DNA of 43,564 nucleotides from Staphylococcus cohnii subsp. cohnii (GCF_002902365.1 NZ_PPQC01000068.1:1-43564); one strand, 5' to 3'; numbered from the stretch's first letter, positions 18,593 to 29,331 are shown. The notes: generated by a model from the sequence alone, not told the origin. Numbers and translations are program-made.

Positions 18593-19900
18593 ATGATTCA
18601 AATTGTCAATGTTGTAGGAGCTGGTTTAGCTGGCTCAGAAGCCGCTTATCAATTAGCGCAAAGAGGCATAAAAGTAAATTTAATTGAAATGAGGCCGGTT
18701 AAACAAACTCCAGCACATCATACAGATAAATTTGCTGAATTAGTATGTTCCAATTCATTACGTGGCAATGCGCTAACTAATGCCGTGGGTGTATTGAAAG
18801 AAGAAATGCGCCGAATGGATTCACTCATTATAACTGCAGCAGATAAAGCACGTGTTCCCGCTGGTGGAGCACTTGCTGTAGATAGACATGATTTTGCAGG
18901 TTATATTACAGAAACGTTGAAAAATCACCCGAACGTAACTGTAATGAATGAAGAAATTAACACTATACCTGATGGATATACGATTATTGCTACTGGTCCG
19001 CTTACGACAGATCAATTAGCACAAGAAATTGTTGATGTAACAGGTAAAAATCAGCTATATTTTTATGATGCTGCAGCACCGATTGTTGAAAAAGACAGTA
19101 TTGACATGAATAAAGTTTATCTAAAGTCACGTTATGATAAGGGTGAAGCGGCTTATTTAAATTGTCCAATGACCGAAGAAGAGTTTAATAGATTTTATGA
19201 TGCTATATTAGCAGCAGAGGTCGCACCTGTGAATGAATTCGAAAAAGAAAAATATTTTGAGGGTTGTATGCCATTTGAAGTAATGGCAGCACGTGGCCGT
19301 AAAACGTTATTGTTTGGTCCGATGAAACCAGTTGGCTTGGAAGATCCTAAGACTGGTGAAATGCCTTATGCTGTTGTACAATTACGTCAAGACGATGCTG
19401 CTGGTACTTTGTATAATTTAGTAGGGTTTCAAACTCATCTAAAATGGGGTGCACAAAAAGAAGTGCTTAGATTGATACCGGGTTTAGAAAATGTAGAAAT
19501 CGTTAGATATGGTGTCATGCATAGAAACACATTTATTAATTCTCCTGATGTACTTACAGAGACTTATGAATTAAAAGGAAAAGAAACACTTCACTTTGCT
19601 GGCCAAATGACTGGTGTAGAGGGTTATGTAGAAAGTGCGGCAAGTGGTTTGATTGCTGGTATCAACGTAGCACATAAAATTAAAAATAGAGGAAAGGTTA
19701 TTTTCCCAAGAGAAACGATGTTAGGTAGCATGGCTTATTATATTGCTCATGCAAAAAATGAAAAAAACTTCCAGCCGATGAATGCTAATTTTGGTTTGCT
19801 ACCAGTTTTAGATGAAAAAATTAAAGATAAAAAAATAAGATATGAACAACTCGCTCATAGAGCTTTATCATATTTGGACAACTTTAAAGAAACATTATGA
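18593..19900 (+). CDS. trmFO: Methylenetetrahydrofolate-tRNA-(uracil-5)-methyltransferase
   Basis: 435 residues. An FAD-dependent enzyme making m5U54 (T-loop ribothymidine) with 5,10-methylene-THF as carbon donor, the Gram-positive alternative to TrmA. The FAD-binding motif [19 protein letters not shown] is at residues 6-24; [17 protein letters not shown] and [16 protein letters not shown] are GidA-like family blocks. The ribosome site AGGAGGATAAT supports the ATG. It precedes the xerC group by 119 bp. Confidence 0.96.
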   Translation: MIQIVNVVGAGLAGSEAAYQLAQRGIKVNLIEMRPVKQTPAHHTDKFAELVCSNSLRGNALTNAVGVLKEEMRRMDSLIITAADKARVPAGGALAVDRHDFAGYITETLKNHPNVTVMNEEINTIPDGYTIIATGPLTTDQLAQEIVDVTGKNQLYFYDAAAPIVEKDSIDMNKVYLKSRYDKGEAAYLNCPMTEEEFNRFYDAILAAEVAPVNEFEKEKYFEGCMPFEVMAARGRKTLLFGPMKPVGLEDPKTGEMPYAVVQLRQDDAAGTLYNLVGFQTHLKWGAQKEVLRLIPGLENVEIVRYGVMHRNTFINSPDVLTETYELKGKETLHFAGQMTGVEGYVESAASGLIAGINVAHKIKNRGKVIFPRETMLGSMAYYIAHAKNEKNFQPMNANFGLLPVLDEKIKDKKIRYEQLAHRALSYLDNFKETL

Positions 19901-19974
19901 TTTTAATATAATGAAAAAGTGATTCAGAAAATTAAAAAAAGTTTTTCTCAATTTAATAGTTATGTTTCGCAGTT

Positions 19975-20012
19975 CCCTCCACCGATATGCTACAATTTAT
20001 ATCGATGGAGGG
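19975..20012 (+). promoter_or_regulatory. Inverted repeat covering the xerC ribosome site and an extended -10-like box
   Basis: CCCTCCACCGATAT (19975-19988) pairs 13 of 14 with ATATCGATGGAGGG (19999-20012). The right arm is the xerC ribosome site; the loop contains TGCTACAAT, an extended -10-like sequence. A transcript from upstream would hide the ribosome site, while one starting at this -10 would lack the left arm and leave it free. Confidence 0.55.
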
Positions 20013-20019
20013 GTTTTTA

Positions 20020-20910
20020 TTGGAAGAAATCCAACAAGCTTATTTATATATGCTTAAAGTAGAACGGCATTTTTCAGATCATACATTGAAGTCATATCAT
20101 GATGATTTAGAACAATTTAATGATTTTTTAAATCAAGAGTATTTAAGCTTAGCTAATTTTGAATATAAAGATGCGAGAAATTACCTGAGCTTTTTATATT
20201 CAAAAAACTTGAAAAGAACATCAGTTTCTCGTAAAATTTCTACGCTGAGAAGTTTTTATGAATATTGGATGGTACAAGATAAAAGTGTCATAAATCCATT
20301 TATACAATTAGTTCATCCAAAAAAAGAACAGTATTTGCCACATTTCTTTTATGAAGAAGAAATGGAAGCATTATTTAAAACAGTAGAGCAAGATTTAAAA
20401 AAAGGTTTAAGAGATCGTGTTATTTTGGAACTTTTATATGCAACTGGCATTAGAGTTTCAGAGTTAGTAAATATCAAAGAACAAGATTTGGACATGAATT
20501 TACCAGGTGTTAAAGTTCTAGGTAAGGGTGGTAAAGAAAGGTTTATTCCTTTCGGCGAATTTTGTAAACAGAGCATTGAACATTACTTAGAAACATTTAG
20601 TCCCAAAAAAAATACCGAACACGATTATTTGTTAGTTAATATGAACGGTGCGCCTATCACTGAGCGTGGCGTTCGTTATGTGTTGAATGATGTAGTGAAA
20701 CGAACTGCAGGCGTGACAGATATACACCCGCATAAATTAAGACATACGTTTGCTACACATATGTTAAATCAAGGCGCTGACTTAAGAACAGTGCAATCGT
20801 TATTAGGACATGTCAATTTATCGACGACAGGTCGTTATACACATGTTACGAATGAGCAGCTTAAAAAAGTATATTTAAATGCACATCCTCGTGCAAAGAA
20901 GGAGAATTAA
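20020..20910 (+). CDS. xerC: Tyrosine recombinase XerC
   Basis: 296 residues from a TTG start, chosen because GGAGGGG lies 6 nt upstream and the N-terminus ([19 protein letters not shown]) then matches the family. SAM-like N-terminal DNA-binding domain, then the catalytic domain with Arg145 (ATGIRVSEL), Lys169, His238 and Arg241 (HPHKLRH), His264 (LLGHVNL) and nucleophile Tyr273 (RYTHV): all present. It resolves chromosome dimers at dif together with XerD. First gene of xerC-hslV-hslU-codY; hslV starts 3 bp after the stop. Confidence 0.96.
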   Translation: MEEIQQAYLYMLKVERHFSDHTLKSYHDDLEQFNDFLNQEYLSLANFEYKDARNYLSFLYSKNLKRTSVSRKISTLRSFYEYWMVQDKSVINPFIQLVHPKKEQYLPHFFYEEEMEALFKTVEQDLKKGLRDRVILELLYATGIRVSELVNIKEQDLDMNLPGVKVLGKGGKERFIPFGEFCKQSIEHYLETFSPKKNTEHDYLLVNMNGAPITERGVRYVLNDVVKRTAGVTDIHPHKLRHTFATHMLNQGADLRTVQSLLGHVNLSTTGRYTHVTNEQLKKVYLNAHPRAKKEN

Positions 20911-20913
20911 TAT

Positions 20914-21456
20914 ATGAGTACATCTATTCATGCGACAACTATTTTCGCAGTACAACATAATGGACATTCGGCAATGGCTGGTGATGGTCAAGTAACACTT
21001 GGAGAACAAGTTATTATGAAAAAAACTGCTAGAAAAGTTCGACGCTTATATAATGATAAAGTGTTAGCTGGATTCGCAGGCAGTGTGGCAGATGCATTTA
21101 CATTGTTTGAAAAATTTGAGACAAAATTACAACAGTTTAGTGGTAATTTGGAAAGAGCCGCTGTCGAATTAGCACAAGAATGGAGAGGCGATAAACAGCT
21201 AAGACAACTGGAAGCAATGCTTATTGTTATGGATAAAGAGTCCATCCTTGTCGTGAGTGGTACAGGAGAAGTGATCGCACCAGATGATGATTTGATTGCA
21301 ATTGGATCAGGTGGTAATTATGCACTAAGTGCAGGTAGAGCATTAAAACGTCATGCGACTGATTTAAGCGCACGTGAAATGGCTTATGAAAGTTTGAAAG
21401 TTGCATCAGATATTTGCGTATTTACGAATGACCAAATCGTAGTAGAAGAACTTTAA
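20914..21456 (+). CDS. hslV: ATP-dependent protease peptidase subunit HslV (ClpQ)
   Basis: 180 residues. The peptidase of the HslUV proteasome-like complex. The first residues (MSTSIHA) look like a short propeptide, so that maturation would expose Thr8 (TTIFAV) as N-terminal nucleophile. Family blocks [35 protein letters not shown] and [14 protein letters not shown] are intact. AAGGAGAAT overlaps the end of xerC, so the two are translated in tandem. hslU follows after 111 bp. Confidence 0.96.
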   Translation: MSTSIHATTIFAVQHNGHSAMAGDGQVTLGEQVIMKKTARKVRRLYNDKVLAGFAGSVADAFTLFEKFETKLQQFSGNLERAAVELAQEWRGDKQLRQLEAMLIVMDKESILVVSGTGEVIAPDDDLIAIGSGGNYALSAGRALKRHATDLSAREMAYESLKVASDICVFTNDQIVVEEL

Positions 21457-21492
21457 AAATTCATGTTTTAAAGTAAGTAGAAATAACAAAAA

Positions 21493-21520
21493 CTGAAAAT
21501 TTATGAAATAAATATATAAT
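21493..21520 (+). promoter_or_regulatory. Candidate internal promoter before hslU-codY
   Basis: CTGAAA (21493-21498), 16-bp spacer, TATAAT (21515-21520), 47 bp before hslU. The -35 region overlaps CTGAAAATT, the right half of a CodY-type box; the left half does not match. Confidence 0.35.
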
Positions 21521-21567
21521 AAATGACAAGTTTTTGAAGAAAATATAGTAACGGAGGTATTTATCTT

Positions 21568-22980
21568 ATGGAGTCGAATGGTATTAAATTAACGCCAAAA
21601 GATATCGTTTCAAAACTTAACGAATATATAGTCGGTCAAGATGACGCTAAACGTAAGGTAGCAGTAGCATTAAGAAATAGATATAGACGTAGCTTGCTTT
21701 CTGATGAAGAGAAACAAGAAATTGCACCTAAAAATATTTTAATGATTGGACCAACTGGTGTAGGGAAAACAGAAATTGCGAGACGTATGGCTAAAGTGGT
21801 TGGCGCTCCTTTTATTAAAGTAGAAGCCACGAAATTTACAGAAGTAGGTTATGTTGGTCGTGATGTTGAGAGTATGGTTAGAGACTTAGTTGACATTGCT
21901 GTTAGATTAGTTAAAGATCAAAAGAAAGCGTTAGTTAAAGATGAAGCGAGAAATAAAGCAAACGAAAAATTAATTAAACTTTTAGTACCAAGTATGAAGA
22001 AAAAAGCGAATAGCAGTAATAGTAATAATCCCTTAGAGTCTCTTTTTGGTGGAGCAATACCAAATTTTGGTCAAAATAATGAAGATGATGAAGAAGATAC
22101 ACCAACAGAAGAAATCAAAACAAAGCGTTCTGAAATCAAACAACAATTATTAAATGGTGAACTTGAAGAAGAAAAAGTGAGATTAAAAGTCGAGCAAGAC
22201 CCAGGTGCCTTAGGTATGTTAGGAACAAATCAAAATCAACAAATGCAAGATATGATGAACCAACTTATGCCTAAGAAAAAAGTGGAAAGAGAAGTACCAG
22301 TCAAAACAGCTCGAAATATTTTGACAGATAAATATGCTGATGAACTGATTGATCAAGAAACTGCCAACCAAGAAGCGATTGAGCTAGCTGAACAAATGGG
22401 AATCATTTTTATTGATGAAATAGATAAAGTGGCTACAAACAATCAAAATTCAGGTCAAGACGTATCACGGCAAGGTGTTCAAAGAGACATTTTACCTATA
22501 CTTGAAGGTAGCATGGTTCAAACCAAATATGGTACTGTTAATACTGAACATATGCTATTCATTGGCGCAGGAGCATTTCATGTTTCAAAACCAAGTGATT
22601 TAATACCTGAATTACAAGGTCGTTTCCCAATTCGTGTTGAATTAGAAAGCCTATCTGTGGAAGACTTTGTAAGCATTTTAACAGAACCTAAATTATCATT
22701 AATTAAACAGTATGAAGCGCTACTTCAAACAGAACAAGTAACAGTTAATTTCACTGAAGATGCGATTAAACGTCTGGCAGAAATTGCTTTTCAAGTTAAT
22801 CAGGATACAGATAATATTGGCGCGCGTAGATTGTACACAATACTTGAAAAAATGTTAGAAGATTTATCGTTTGAAGCACCGAGCATGCCACATGCCGTTG
22901 TAGATATCACACCTCAATATGTTGATGATAAGTTGAAATCTATTTCAACAAATAAAGATTTAAGTGCATTTATTTTATAA
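21568..22980 (+). CDS. hslU: HslUV ATPase subunit HslU (ClpY)
   Basis: 470 residues. An AAA+ unfoldase feeding substrates to HslV. N-terminal [19 protein letters not shown], Walker A GPTGVGKT at residues 61-68, a GYVGRDV pore loop near residue 92, a variable charged I domain (about 115-240, rich in N, E and K), Walker [11 protein letters not shown] near residue 275 and the sensor-2 region [12 protein letters not shown]. Ends with the conserved DLSAFIL tail that docks on HslV. Ribosome site ACGGAGGT. codY follows after 23 bp. Confidence 0.97.
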   Translation: MESNGIKLTPKDIVSKLNEYIVGQDDAKRKVAVALRNRYRRSLLSDEEKQEIAPKNILMIGPTGVGKTEIARRMAKVVGAPFIKVEATKFTEVGYVGRDVESMVRDLVDIAVRLVKDQKKALVKDEARNKANEKLIKLLVPSMKKKANSSNSNNPLESLFGGAIPNFGQNNEDDEEDTPTEEIKTKRSEIKQQLLNGELEEEKVRLKVEQDPGALGMLGTNQNQQMQDMMNQLMPKKKVEREVPVKTARNILTDKYADELIDQETANQEAIELAEQMGIIFIDEIDKVATNNQNSGQDVSRQGVQRDILPILEGSMVQTKYGTVNTEHMLFIGAGAFHVSKPSDLIPELQGRFPIRVELESLSVEDFVSILTEPKLSLIKQYEALLQTEQVTVNFTEDAIKRLAEIAFQVNQDTDNIGARRLYTILEKMLEDLSFEAPSMPHAVVDITPQYVDDKLKSISTNKDLSAFIL

Positions 22981-23003
22981 TATAAACAAAAAGGAGAAGT
23001 AAT

Positions 23004-23777
23004 ATGAGCTTATTATCAAAAACAAGAGAATTAAATACACTTTTGCAAAAGCACAAAGGAATCGCTGTAGACTTTAAAGACGTCGCACAAACAATAAGTA
23101 GTGTAACAGTGACAAATGTTTTTATTGTGTCAAGAAAAGGTAAAATTTTAGGATCAAGTTTAAATGAATTGTTAAAAAACGAACGTATTATTCAAATGTT
23201 AGAAAATAGACATATACCTGTAGAATATACAGACAAGTTAATGGATGTAAAAGAAACGAAATCTAACATTGGTATTGATAATGTACTTTCAGTTTTCCCA
23301 CCTGAAAATGAAGATGTATTTAAAGATAGTAAGTCAACTATCTTTCCAATACTAGGTGGAGGAGAAAGACTAGGTACGTTAGTGCTTGGGCGTGTACAAG
23401 ACGATTTTTCTGAAAATGATCTCGTTTTAGGTGAGTACGCAGCTACAGTTATTGGTATGGAAATTCTGCGTGAAAAACATAATGAAGTTGAACAAGAAGC
23501 AAGAGATAAAGCTGCAATTAATATGGCAATCAATTCGTTATCATACTCAGAAAGCGAAGCCATTGAACATATTTTTGAAGAGCTAGGTGGTAAAGAAGGC
23601 TTGCTAATTGCGTCTAAAGTAGCTGACAGAGTTGGTATTACACGTTCTGTGATTGTTAATGCATTGCGTAAGTTAGAAAGTGCAGGAGTTATTGAATCAC
23701 GTTCATTAGGCATGAAAGGTACGTTTATTAAAGTTAAAAAAGAAAAATTCTTAGATGAATTAGATAGAATAAAATAA
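23004..23777 (+). CDS. codY: Global transcriptional regulator CodY
   Basis: 257 residues. An N-terminal GAF domain (about 1-155) that senses branched-chain amino acids and a C-terminal winged helix-turn-helix; the recognition segment [20 protein letters not shown] is near residue 206. Bound to BCAAs and GTP it represses amino-acid synthesis, transport and virulence genes in staphylococci. AAGGAGAAG precedes the ATG. Last gene of the xerC-hslVU group; it is followed by a long non-coding leader for rpsB. Confidence 0.97.
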   Translation: MSLLSKTRELNTLLQKHKGIAVDFKDVAQTISSVTVTNVFIVSRKGKILGSSLNELLKNERIIQMLENRHIPVEYTDKLMDVKETKSNIGIDNVLSVFPPENEDVFKDSKSTIFPILGGGERLGTLVLGRVQDDFSENDLVLGEYAATVIGMEILREKHNEVEQEARDKAAINMAINSLSYSESEAIEHIFEELGGKEGLLIASKVADRVGITRSVIVNALRKLESAGVIESRSLGMKGTFIKVKKEKFLDELDRIK

Positions 23778-24145
23778 AACGTATAATAACTAATTTATGC
23801 ATTTGGTATTTACACTATTCACATCACTTTGTATATCCATGCGATATGCGTTGATTAGATAAATATGTAAAAAATAAATACAATGTCATTTTTAAACTTA
23901 AGCATCTCATACTGTAGTGGAATCGTGTTATCTGAATTTGTAAAAATACAAATTCAGACCATGCCATTATGAATGAGAAATTATAAGCAGAACTATTGCT
24001 TTATATGTATGAATATGATATATTTATTCACGGCTATTAAGCCAATACGCACATAAAGAGTGGAAGTATAAAGGGTGCGATAACTTATTATCGTGTTTAT
24101 ATGAGCTTTTTATGGAGGTAAAAAACCAATAGGAGGATTTTATTT
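23778..24145 (+). promoter_or_regulatory. codY-rpsB intergenic region and rpsB leader
   Basis: 368 bases without an ORF. It contains a perfect 12-bp stem TCTGAATTTGTA / TACAAATTCAGA with a 4-nt loop (23931-23958), lacking a T-run, and a second small stem CGATAA-CTTA-TTATCG (24078-24093) shortly before the ribosome site AGGAGG. A weak promoter (TTGATT, 18 bp, TAAATA) lies at 23851-23880. This is consistent with a structured, possibly autoregulatory leader for S2, but no known family was recognised. Confidence 0.45.
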
Positions 24146-24937
24146 ATGGCAGTAATTTCAATGAAACAATTACTAGAAGCAGGTGTTCACTTCGGTCACC
24201 AAACACGCCGTTGGAACCCAAAAATGAAAAGATACATCTTCACTGAAAGAAACGGTATCTACATTATCGATTTACAAAAAACAGTGAAGAAAGTAGAAGA
24301 AGCTTACAACTTTATTAAACAAATTTCAGAAGATGGCGGAAAAGTTTTATTCGTTGGTACGAAAAAACAAGCACAAGAATCAGTGAAAGCTGAAGCAGAA
24401 CGTGCTGGTCAATTCTATGTTAACCAAAGATGGTTAGGTGGAATTTTAACTAACTATAAAACAATTTCAAAACGTATCAAACGTATTTCTGAAATTGAAA
24501 AAATGGAAGAAGATGGCTTATTCGAAGTATTACCTAAAAAAGAAGTAGTAGAACTTAGAAAAGAATATGACCGTTTAATTAAATTCTTAGGCGGAATTCG
24601 TGATATGAAATCTATGCCTCAAGCATTATTTGTAGTTGACCCTCGTAAAGAGCGCAACGCAATTGCTGAAGCACGTAAATTACACATCCCAATCGTTGGT
24701 ATTGTGGATACTAACTGTGATCCAGATGAGATCGATTATGTTATCCCTGCAAACGATGATGCTATCCGTGCCGTTAAATTATTAACTGGTAAAATGGCAG
24801 ATGCAATCTTAGAAGGTCAACAAGGTGTATCAAATGAAGAAGTAGCAGCTGAACAAAACATTGATTTAAATGAATCAAAAGAAGAAGCTACTGAAGCAGA
24901 AACAACTGAAGAAAACACTTCTGTTGAATCAAACTAA
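24146..24937 (+). CDS. rpsB: 30S ribosomal protein S2
   Basis: 263 residues. Family blocks are clear: [20 protein letters not shown] at the start, [25 protein letters not shown] and the coiled-coil region after residue 105, then [20 protein letters not shown]. The last about 35 residues are acidic (Glu/Thr-rich) and somewhat long for the family. S2 is a late 30S protein at the back of the small subunit, needed to bind S1-like factors. It is followed by its own terminator before tsf. Confidence 0.98.
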   Translation: MAVISMKQLLEAGVHFGHQTRRWNPKMKRYIFTERNGIYIIDLQKTVKKVEEAYNFIKQISEDGGKVLFVGTKKQAQESVKAEAERAGQFYVNQRWLGGILTNYKTISKRIKRISEIEKMEEDGLFEVLPKKEVVELRKEYDRLIKFLGGIRDMKSMPQALFVVDPRKERNAIAEARKLHIPIVGIVDTNCDPDEIDYVIPANDDAIRAVKLLTGKMADAILEGQQGVSNEEVAAEQNIDLNESKEEATEAETTEENTSVESN

Positions 24938-24952
24938 GAATAATGTAAAATG

Positions 24953-24986
24953 GGTGATAAGATATATAAGCTTATCACCTTTTTTT
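24953..24986 (+). terminator. Terminator between rpsB and tsf
   Basis: GGTGATAAG (24953-24961) pairs with CTTATCACC (24971-24979), followed by seven T. A classical intrinsic terminator; read-through would control the S2 to EF-Ts ratio. Confidence 0.85.
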
Positions 24987-25030
24987 AAAATAAATATATT
25001 AAAATTCATTAAATAATGGAGGAATATGAA

Positions 25031-25909
25031 ATGGCAATTTCAGCTAAACTTGTAAAAGAATTACGTGAAAAAACTGGCGCTGGTATGATGGATTGTAAAA
25101 AAGCGTTGACAGAAACTGATGGTGATATTGATAAAGCTATTGATTACCTACGTGAAAAAGGTATTGCAAAAGCAGCTAAAAAAGCTGACCGTATCGCTGC
25201 AGAAGGACTAGTACATGTAGAAGAAAGAGGAAATGAAGCAGCAATCGTAGAAATTAATTCAGAAACTGACTTCGTAGCACGTAACGAAGGTTTCCAAGAA
25301 TTAGTAAAAGAAATTGCTATCCAAGTGTTAGATAGTAAAGTAGATACTGTTGAAGCTTTATTAGAATCTGAATTAGCTGACGGTAAAACTGTAGATCAAC
25401 GCATGAAAGAAGCAATCTCTACAATCGGTGAAAAATTAAGTATCCGTCGTTTTGCAGTTAGAACAAAATCAGATAATGATGCATTTGGTTCATATTTACA
25501 CATGGGTGGACGTATCGGTGTATTAACAGTTGTTGAAGGTACTACTGATAGTGATGCTGCTAAAGATGTAGCTATGCATATTGCTGCGATTAACCCTAAA
25601 TATGTTTCATCTGAACAAGTAAGTGAAGATGAAATAGCTCATGAAAAAGAAGTATTGAAACAACAAGCTTTAAACGAAGGAAAACCAGAAAAAATCGTTG
25701 AGAAAATGGTTGAAGGTCGTTTACGTAAATATTTACAAGAAATTTGTGCAGTTGACCAAAACTTTGTTAAAGATCCTGATCAAACAGTTGAAGCTTTCTT
25801 AAAATCAAAAGGTGGAAAACTAGTTGACTTCGTACGTTATGAAGTAGGCGAAGGTATGGAAAAACGTGAAGAAAACTTTGCTGACGAAGTAAAAGGACAA
25901 ATGAAATAA
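25031..25909 (+). CDS. tsf: Translation elongation factor Ts
   Basis: 292 residues from the ATG at 25031; GGAGG at 25019-25023 supports it, whereas an earlier in-frame ATG at 25016 precedes the ribosome site. The UBA-like N-terminal [18 protein letters not shown], the [13 protein letters not shown] core near residue 75 and the dimerisation region (about 140-260) are normal. EF-Ts exchanges GDP for GTP on EF-Tu. Confidence 0.97.
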   Translation: MAISAKLVKELREKTGAGMMDCKKALTETDGDIDKAIDYLREKGIAKAAKKADRIAAEGLVHVEERGNEAAIVEINSETDFVARNEGFQELVKEIAIQVLDSKVDTVEALLESELADGKTVDQRMKEAISTIGEKLSIRRFAVRTKSDNDAFGSYLHMGGRIGVLTVVEGTTDSDAAKDVAMHIAAINPKYVSSEQVSEDEIAHEKEVLKQQALNEGKPEKIVEKMVEGRLRKYLQEICAVDQNFVKDPDQTVEAFLKSKGGKLVDFVRYEVGEGMEKREENFADEVKGQMK

Positions 25910-25929
25910 TTTTTCATAGTTTGAACAAG

Positions 25930-26000
25930 AAAGAAGACACCTTTTTGTGCTCCATATGAAAGACTTACTTTTATATTGGAAGTTCTACTGTGTCTTCTTT
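25930..26000 (+). terminator. Large two-part hairpin between tsf and pyrH
   Basis: AAAGAAGACAC (25930-25940) pairs perfectly with GTGTCTTCTTT (25990-26000). Inside the 49-nt interval a second stem forms (TCCATAT / ATATTGGA, one bulge). It ends in a T-rich stretch, so it could terminate tsf transcripts or form the pyrH leader. Confidence 0.65.
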
Positions 26001-26043
26001 ACTTGTATCAAATACATATTTTCACAATAGAGAGGATAAGACA

Positions 26044-26766
26044 ATGGCTCAAACTTCTAAATATAAACGTGTCGTTTTAAAATTAAGTGGTGAAGCACTA
26101 GCAGGTGAAGACGGATTCGGCATTAATCCGATAATTATTAAAAGTGTTGCTCAACAAGTAGCTGAGGTAGCAAAAATGGATTGTGAAATTGCAGTGATTG
26201 TTGGCGGAGGTAATATCTGGAGAGGTAAAACTGGTAGTGACCTTGGTATGGATCGTGGCACAGCCGATTATATGGGCATGTTGGCTACTGTTATGAACGC
26301 TTTAGCACTTCAAGATAGCTTAGAACAATTAGAGTGTGATACACGTGTGTTAACTTCTATAGAGATGAAACAAGTTGCAGAACCTTATATTCGTCGTCGT
26401 GCAATTAGACACTTAGAGAAAAAACGAGTTGTGATATTTGCAGCTGGCATAGGTAATCCATACTTCTCAACTGACACAACTGCAGCTCTGCGTGCTGCTG
26501 AAGTAGAAGCTGATGTTATCTTAATGGGCAAAAATAATGTTGATGGTGTTTATTCTGCAGATCCTAAAAAAGATGAAAATGCAGTTAAATATGAACATTT
26601 AACACATATTCAAATGTTACAAGAAGGATTACAAGTCATGGACTCAACAGCATCTTCTTTCTGTATGGATAACAATATTCCATTGAATGTGTTCTCTATT
26701 ACAGAAGAAGGAAATATTAAACGTGCTGTAATGGGTGAAAAAATAGGAACATTAATTACAAAATAA
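26044..26766 (+). CDS. pyrH: Uridylate kinase (UMP kinase)
   Basis: 240 residues from the ATG at 26044 (AGAGGAT upstream); longer in-frame readings have no ribosome site. Amino-acid-kinase fold: [27 protein letters not shown] near residue 57, [34 protein letters not shown] and [16 protein letters not shown]. It makes UDP from UMP and is the only route to UTP. frr follows after 16 bp in the usual order. Confidence 0.97.
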   Translation: MAQTSKYKRVVLKLSGEALAGEDGFGINPIIIKSVAQQVAEVAKMDCEIAVIVGGGNIWRGKTGSDLGMDRGTADYMGMLATVMNALALQDSLEQLECDTRVLTSIEMKQVAEPYIRRRAIRHLEKKRVVIFAAGIGNPYFSTDTTAALRAAEVEADVILMGKNNVDGVYSADPKKDENAVKYEHLTHIQMLQEGLQVMDSTASSFCMDNNIPLNVFSITEEGNIKRAVMGEKIGTLITK

Positions 26767-26782
26767 TTTAGAGGTGTATAAT

Positions 26783-27337
26783 ATGAGTGACATAATTAAT
26801 GACACGAAAACAAAGATGAGAAAATCAATTGATAGTCTTTCAAGAGAATTAGCCAACATTAGTGCTGGTAGAGCAAATTCAAACCTTTTAAACGGTGTTA
26901 CGGTTGATTATTATGGGGCACCAACACCTATACAACAACTTGCTAGTATCAGTGTGCCAGAAGCACGTCTTTTAGTCATTTCACCATACGATAAATCATC
27001 AGTGGCTAATGTTGAAAAAGCAATTAATGCAGCAAACTTAGGTGTGAATCCATCTAGTGATGGTGAAGTAATCCGTATCAGCGTGCCTGCATTAACAGAA
27101 GAACGTCGTAAAGAACTTGTAAAAGAAGTTAAAAAAATTGGCGAAGATTCTAAAGTTGCAGTTAGAAATGTGCGTCGCGATTCTAATGACGAGCTTAAAA
27201 AGCAAGAGAAAAATGGTGACATCACTGAAGATGACCTAAGAACTCAAACAAATGAAGTTCAAAAAATAACTGACGATTCTATCAATGACATTGATAAATT
27301 ATTAGAAGAAAAAGAACAAGATATTATGTCAGTATAA
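26783..27337 (+). CDS. frr: Ribosome recycling factor
   Basis: 184 residues from the ATG at 26783; GAGGTG lies upstream. The family blocks are [20 protein letters not shown] near residue 32, the KRR-type [20 protein letters not shown] near residue 112 and [12 protein letters not shown]. With EF-G it splits post-termination ribosomes. Probably co-transcribed with pyrH and closed by the terminator about 90 bp downstream. Confidence 0.97.
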   Translation: MSDIINDTKTKMRKSIDSLSRELANISAGRANSNLLNGVTVDYYGAPTPIQQLASISVPEARLLVISPYDKSSVANVEKAINAANLGVNPSSDGEVIRISVPALTEERRKELVKEVKKIGEDSKVAVRNVRRDSNDELKKQEKNGDITEDDLRTQTNEVQKITDDSINDIDKLLEEKEQDIMSV

Positions 27338-27427
27338 GCATGGTAATTATGATATGAATTTTTGTGAGTAAATAGCTATCTTTTAGTTGTTTGATATTGA
27401 AAATAAAGCATATTATAAATTTATCTG

Positions 27428-27463
27428 AACTGTATCAAATCAGACTTTGGTACAGTTTTTTTA
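27428..27463 (+). terminator. pyrH-frr terminator
   Basis: AACTGTATCAAA (27428-27439) pairs with TTTGGTACAGTT (27446-27457), one G-T wobble, then a T-run. Confidence 0.85.
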
Positions 27464-27564
27464 TTTGTTTATTCATTGCGCTTATCTAGTATGATAAAAT
27501 GATAGATAATTGCATTTAGAAGCTAATATAAAAAGCAGAGATGATAACGCTCGGAGGAAATACC

Positions 27565-28326
27565 ATGTTTAAAAAGCTAAACAAGAAAAAAAACCAGCCT
27601 AACGCATCCAACATTGACTTGGATTTACATAGTGTACCTAATCATATAGCAATTATTATGGATGGCAATGGACGCTGGGCTAAACAAAGAAAGCTGCCTA
27701 GAATAAAAGGACATTACCAAGGTATGCAAACAATCAAAAAAATAACTAAAGAAGCTAGTGATTTAGGTATTAAATATTTAACGTTGTATGCATTTTCAAC
27801 TGAAAATTGGACTAGACCTAAAAATGAAGTTAATTATATTATGAACCTACCAGTTAATTTCTTAAAAACCTTTTTACCAGAATTAATAGAAAATAATGTT
27901 AAAGTAGAAACCATTGGTTTTTTAAATGATTTACCAACTGCAACACTTGAAGCTATAAATAAAGCAAAAGACCAAACCAAAGATAATACGGGTTTAAAAC
28001 TGATTTTTGCAATTAATTATGGCGGACGTGCTGAAATTGTCCATAGTTTAAAGTCAATTTATGAAAAATTATCTTCTGAAGGGTTATCCAGTGAACATAT
28101 TACAGAACAACTGATTAACGAACATTTAATGACCCACCATTATCCTGATCCAGACCTTTTAATTAGAACCTCAGGTGAACAACGAATTAGTAACTTTCTT
28201 ATCTGGCAAGTATCTTACAGTGAATTTATATTCAATGAAAAATTTTGGCCAGATTTTGACAAAGAAGAATTAATAAACTGTATTAAAATTTATCAATCTC
28301 GTCAAAGACGTTTTGGGGGATTATAG
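27565..28326 (+). CDS. uppS: Undecaprenyl (isoprenyl) diphosphate synthase
   Basis: 253 residues from the ATG at 27565; GGAGG is 7 nt upstream, while the earlier in-frame ATG (27541) precedes the ribosome site. The cis-prenyltransferase signatures are AIIMDGNGRWAKQRKLPR (catalytic Asp) near residue 30, YLTLYAFSTENWTRP near residue 70 and the late RTSGEQRISNFLIWQ with the SEFIF block. Makes the C55 lipid carrier for cell wall and teichoic acid synthesis. cdsA follows after 17 bp. Confidence 0.96.
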   Translation: MFKKLNKKKNQPNASNIDLDLHSVPNHIAIIMDGNGRWAKQRKLPRIKGHYQGMQTIKKITKEASDLGIKYLTLYAFSTENWTRPKNEVNYIMNLPVNFLKTFLPELIENNVKVETIGFLNDLPTATLEAINKAKDQTKDNTGLKLIFAINYGGRAEIVHSLKSIYEKLSSEGLSSEHITEQLINEHLMTHHYPDPDLLIRTSGEQRISNFLIWQVSYSEFIFNEKFWPDFDKEELINCIKIYQSRQRRFGGL

Positions 28327-28343
28327 ATAGTTAGGAGAATAGT

Positions 28344-29120
28344 ATGAAAGTTAGAACTTTAACAGCAATAATAGCACTTATTGTTTTTCTACCTGTATTA
28401 TTAAAGGGTGGCCTTGTACTAATGCTTTTTTCATATTTATTAGCGTTTATAGGTCTCAAAGAATTGTTGAATATGAATATGATAAAGTTCTTATCCATCC
28501 CAGGAATTATAAGTGCATTAGGAATTTTAATTATTATGATACCGCAAGAGGCAGGTACATGGGTAAATGATTTACAATTAAAATCTTTGATAGCAATGAG
28601 TTTTATTTTATTAAGTTATACTGTGCTATCTAAAAATAGATTTAGTTTTATGGATGCTGCTTTTTGCTTAATGTCTATAGCTTATGTAGGCATAGGTTTT
28701 ATGTATCTTTATGAAACAAGATCAGAGGGATTACATTACATATTGTTAGCTTTCTTAATTGTGTGGTCTACTGATACTGGTGCATACATTTTTGGTAGAT
28801 TAATGGGCAAACATAAATTATGGCCTGTAATCAGTCCTAATAAAACAATTGAAGGATTTATAGGTGGTATTATTTGTAGTTTGATCGTTCCACTTATAAT
28901 GATGATGTTTATAGACTTTAACATTGCAATATGGTTATTGCTATTATGTACAGTTATTTTGAGTATGTTTGGGCAACTAGGAGATTTAGTGGAGTCAGGT
29001 TTTAAACGCCATTTTGGTGTGAAGGATTCTGGACGCATTTTACCTGGTCATGGCGGTATATTAGACCGATTCGATAGTTTTATGTTTGTTTTACCATTAT
29101 TAAATATATTCTTAATTTAA
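28344..29120 (+). CDS. cdsA: Phosphatidate cytidylyltransferase
   Basis: 258 residues with about eight membrane segments. The CDP-diglyceride synthase signature is present near the C-terminus ([17 protein letters not shown], near residue 229), with [12 protein letters not shown] and [11 protein letters not shown] before it. It makes CDP-diacylglycerol for phosphatidylglycerol and cardiolipin. AGGAGAAT lies upstream. A large hairpin follows the gene. Confidence 0.96.
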   Translation: MKVRTLTAIIALIVFLPVLLKGGLVLMLFSYLLAFIGLKELLNMNMIKFLSIPGIISALGILIIMIPQEAGTWVNDLQLKSLIAMSFILLSYTVLSKNRFSFMDAAFCLMSIAYVGIGFMYLYETRSEGLHYILLAFLIVWSTDTGAYIFGRLMGKHKLWPVISPNKTIEGFIGGIICSLIVPLIMMMFIDFNIAIWLLLLCTVILSMFGQLGDLVESGFKRHFGVKDSGRILPGHGGILDRFDSFMFVLPLLNIFLI

Positions 29121-29169
29121 GTGATTTTGAAAGAAATGATATGCTTTTAAAATTGTATAATTGAAAAAT

Positions 29170-29236
29170 AAAAGGAGTTATTAATTTAAATGCTGATGAT
29201 TGATCATATGAGACATTTAAATTTTTAACTCCTTTT
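29170..29236 (+). terminator. Long hairpin after cdsA
   Basis: AAAAGGAGTTATTAATTTAAATG (first 20 shown bases start at 29170) pairs with the segment ending CTCCTTTT at 29236, 21 of 23 positions, around a 21-nt loop. It has TTTT within the end of the stem but no separate T-run, so it is a probable, not certain, terminator of uppS-cdsA. The rest of the 307-bp gap is AT-rich. Confidence 0.6.
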
Positions 29237-29331
29237 CATAAGTTTATAAAATGAATCGTATATATTTTAAGAGGTAAGTCGTGAAAATTTATTATACTGT
29301 ATAAAGTTACGTGTATCAGTCGGTAGTGTTA

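Noticed and set aside
21488..21503. Full CodY box before hslU
   Set aside because: Only the right half (CTGAAAATT) matches; five mismatches overall is too many in AT-rich DNA.
23192..23713. 173-aa minus-strand ORF opposite codY
   Set aside because: Antisense shadow; Ser-rich, no start signals.
26911..27225. 104-aa minus-strand ORF inside frr
   Set aside because: Antisense shadow of a clear conserved gene, Ser/Leu-rich with no ribosome site.
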